The position numbers were made by a program, and so were the translations under genes. Shown here piece after piece: positions 60,623 through 61,918 of a stretch of 61,918 bases of DNA. The notes beneath the pieces are model-generated. The model was given only the letters and a program-made list of their open reading frames with translations. It was not told the origin of the DNA and ran no database searches. Positions within the stretch are counted from its first letter, which is position 1, and the number at the start of each line of letters is the position of its first letter. The stretch is from Bacteroidota bacterium (GTDB lineage: Bacteria > Bacteroidota > Ignavibacteria > Ignavibacteriales > SURF-24), in assembly GCA_030706145.1 (NCBI GenBank), contig JAUZPB010000014.1:1-61918 (forward strand), in the 5' to 3' direction.

Positions 60623-61597
60623 TCAAGAGATTCTAAGAAGTACTTTCCCAAAGTTTGCATTATTCTCAAGATAAGCATGAGCTTCAGATGCGCTTTCTAA
60701 AGGAAATATGCGGTCTATTACGGGATGTATTGTTCTATTCTCAAGTAAAGGAATAACTTCCTGGATAAAGCGTTTAGTTACACGTGACTTTTCCTCAGGA
60801 GAGCGGCTGCGCAGAACTGTTCCAATAATGCGAAGGCGTTTTGCCAAGACAACTGACAGATCAATTTCAGTTTTACTTCCGCCCATTGTACCTATTTGCA
60901 CTAAACTACCCAAAGATCTAAGTGCTTCAAGATTTTGTCTAAAATATGGAGCACCCACAAAGTCCAGAACTATATTTACACCCTTTCCATTTGTTGCATT
61001 GCGAAGTGCTGAAAGAAAATCAGGCAGGGGAAGGGCTGCATCTAAACCAAGCTCTAGTGCTTTCTTTAACTTTTCCTCAGATCTGGCTGTGCCATAACTG
61101 ATTCCTTTCAGGGCATGTACAAGCTGAATTGCGGCAGTCGCAACTCCGCTTCCTGCAGCATGTATAAGGACATGATCCCCACTCTTAAAGTTTGCCTGAA
61201 TAAGTGCATCATGAGCTGTCATAAATACTTCAGGTACAGCCGCAGCGTCCACATCACTTAAACTATCAGGAACAAGAGCAAGAAGATTTTCATTTGTAAT
61301 GGCATATTCAGAATATCCGCCGCCGCCTAAAAGTCCAAAGACCCTTTGACCTTTTTGCCATAAAATTACATCAGGACCTAAGGCATCAACTATACCCATA
61401 AGCTCAAGTCCCGGAATATCAGATGGCGCTCCAGCTGGGGCAGGGTAGTATCCTCTCCTTTGGAGCAGATCGCTGCGGTTTACTCCGGCAAAATGAATCT
61501 TTACGCGTACATCGTTTCCGGTTGGTTCCGGAACCGGTCTTTCCATGACCTGAAGTACTTCAGGTCCCCCATATTTTGTTATTATAACTGCTTTCAT
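60623..61597 (-). CDS. NAD(P)H quinone oxidoreductase, zinc-independent MDR family
   Basis: 324 residues. QOR/PIG3-type medium-chain dehydrogenase: N-terminal MKAVIITKYGGPEVLQVMER, GVNRSDLLQRRGYYPAPAGA, PGLELMGIVDALGP, the Rossmann segment HVLIHAAGSGVATAAIQLVH, VNIVLDFVGAPYFRQNLEAL and a C-terminal HAYLENNANFGKVLL. It lacks the catalytic zinc-binding Cys residues, as expected for quinone oxidoreductases. The substrate is probably a small quinone or enone. Confidence 0.92.
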   Translation of the reverse strand: MKAVIITKYGGPEVLQVMERPVPEPTGNDVRVKIHFAGVNRSDLLQRRGYYPAPAGAPSDIPGLELMGIVDALGPDVILWQKGQRVFGLLGGGGYSEYAITNENLLALVPDSLSDVDAAAVPEVFMTAHDALIQANFKSGDHVLIHAAGSGVATAAIQLVHALKGISYGTARSEEKLKKALELGLDAALPLPDFLSALRNATNGKGVNIVLDFVGAPYFRQNLEALRSLGSLVQIGTMGGSKTEIDLSVVLAKRLRIIGTVLRSRSPEEKSRVTKRFIQEVIPLLENRTIHPVIDRIFPLESASEAHAYLENNANFGKVLLRIS

Positions 61598-61610
61598 TTT
61601 AGACTCATAG

Positions 61611-61637
61611 AAAAGGGCAGAACTTATCCGCCCTTTT
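61611..61637 (-). terminator. intrinsic terminator of the T9SS-sorted protein gene
   Basis: On the minus strand, AAAAGGGC and GCCCTTTT pair around an 11-nt loop, and the continuation CTATGAG follows the T-run of the distal arm. It lies just past the stop codon of the 61642 gene. Confidence 0.6.
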
Positions 61638-61641
61638 TAAT

Positions 61642-61917
61642 TTATTTCAAAATAGTCATTTTCTTACTTTCTCTATACTGACCAGATTGGATTGAATATA
61701 CATATATTCCAGAGGGAAGGGAAGAGGCATTTAGTTGAACTAAGTATGTACCAACTTCTTTGTATCCATTTACAAGAGTCAGTACTTCTTTTCCAAGTAT
61801 ATTGTAGACAGAAAGCTTTATATTGCCACTTACTGGAATAGAATACTTGATTGTAGTAGATGGATTAAATGGATTTGGATAATTCTGCTCCAAGGTAAAG
61901 TGATCAGGTCTAGAAAG
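61642..61917 (-). CDS. C-terminus of a T9SS-secreted protein (type A sorting domain), N-terminus outside the window
   Basis: The minus-strand frame is open from the right window edge to the stop at 61642; the visible ~91 residues are the end of a larger protein. They contain LEQNYPNPFNPSTTIKYSIP, VYNILGKEVLTLVNGYKEVG and GIYVYSIQSGQYRESKKMTI, the type A (Por) C-terminal sorting domain that directs proteins through the type IX secretion system and is then cleaved. The PNPFNP motif is characteristic of the Ignavibacteria/Bacteroidota lineage. The cargo domain is not seen. Confidence 0.92.
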   Translation of the reverse strand, partial: LSRPDHFTLEQNYPNPFNPSTTIKYSIPVSGNIKLSVYNILGKEVLTLVNGYKEVGTYLVQLNASSLPSGIYVYSIQSGQYRESKKMTILK

Positions 61918-61918
61918 G

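Noticed and set aside
60708-61097. 129-codon plus-strand open frame opposite the quinone oxidoreductase
   Set aside because: Antisense to conserved MDR sequence, with basic low-quality composition and no start signal.

Overview
The window looks like a chromosomal segment of an AT-rich, didermic bacterium of the Ignavibacteria/Chlorobiota-Bacteroidota type. The clearest evidence is the truncated protein at the right edge, which ends in a type IX secretion (T9SS type A) sorting domain carrying the NYPNPFNP motif typical of that lineage. A BamA/TamA-like outer-membrane protein, Lpp-like and LysM envelope proteins and lipoproteins agree with this. Assignment to a genus is not possible from the sequence alone. 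No rRNA, CRISPR array, transposase or prophage gene is visible.

Layout. (1) 1-2.6 kb: end of a CoA-binding protein, an Omp85-type protein and rsmE. (2) 2.6-24 kb: a large plus-strand exopolysaccharide (EPS) locus. It holds a Wzc-like chain-length/tyrosine kinase, an SLBB export protein, a nucleotide-sugar dehydrogenase, Wzx flippase, Wzy polymerase/ligase, five GT4-type glycosyltransferases plus a decayed sixth, a CapK-like adenylate-forming enzyme, a heparinase II/III-like lyase, a WecA-like initiating transferase with an unusual membrane extension, and a GH123-like (DUF4091) secreted enzyme. Two similar promoter-like elements (near 2650 and 19480) sit at the starts of its two apparent units. 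(3) 24-30 kb: a small membrane protein, a GT-C membrane glycosyltransferase, two short-chain dehydrogenases and an ABC-F ATPase. (4) 30-39 kb: fatty-acid degradation, with an acyl-CoA synthetase followed by fadN-fadA-fadE in the Bacillus order and a TPR protein. (5) 39-52.5 kb: housekeeping genes, comprising a PHP phosphoesterase, tRNA-Arg(CCG), efp-accB-accC-gcvH, guaA, TPR proteins, radC, an Lpp-like lipoprotein/LysM pair, phoH, mazG and ridA. (6) 52.5-61.9 kb: a GerW-family protein, aroF, panD, a LytR_C protein-rsfS-argS cluster, a hybrid REC-PAS-PAS histidine kinase, a quinone oxidoreductase and the T9SS-sorted protein.

The most striking observation is upstream of aroF (minus strand, 54.1-54.45 kb). 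A promoter-like TTGACA/TATATT pair is followed by a 31-codon ORF with 11 aromatic residues. Its last codons are an exact 10-nt complement of the loop and distal arm of a 17-bp intrinsic terminator that lies before aroF. This has the form of a classical ribosome-mediated transcription attenuator sensing Phe/Tyr/Trp, controlling DAHP synthase.

Other structures worth a second look are a 12-bp inverted repeat whose right arm contains the radC start codon, a glycosyltransferase relic broken by expansion of a 10-bp repeat, and several short tandem duplications (10, 14 and 15 bp) at gene ends, which suggest replication slippage is common here. Several genes use TTG or GTG starts, and some start sites given here are internal to the longest open frame because a Shine-Dalgarno sequence or family alignment supports them.
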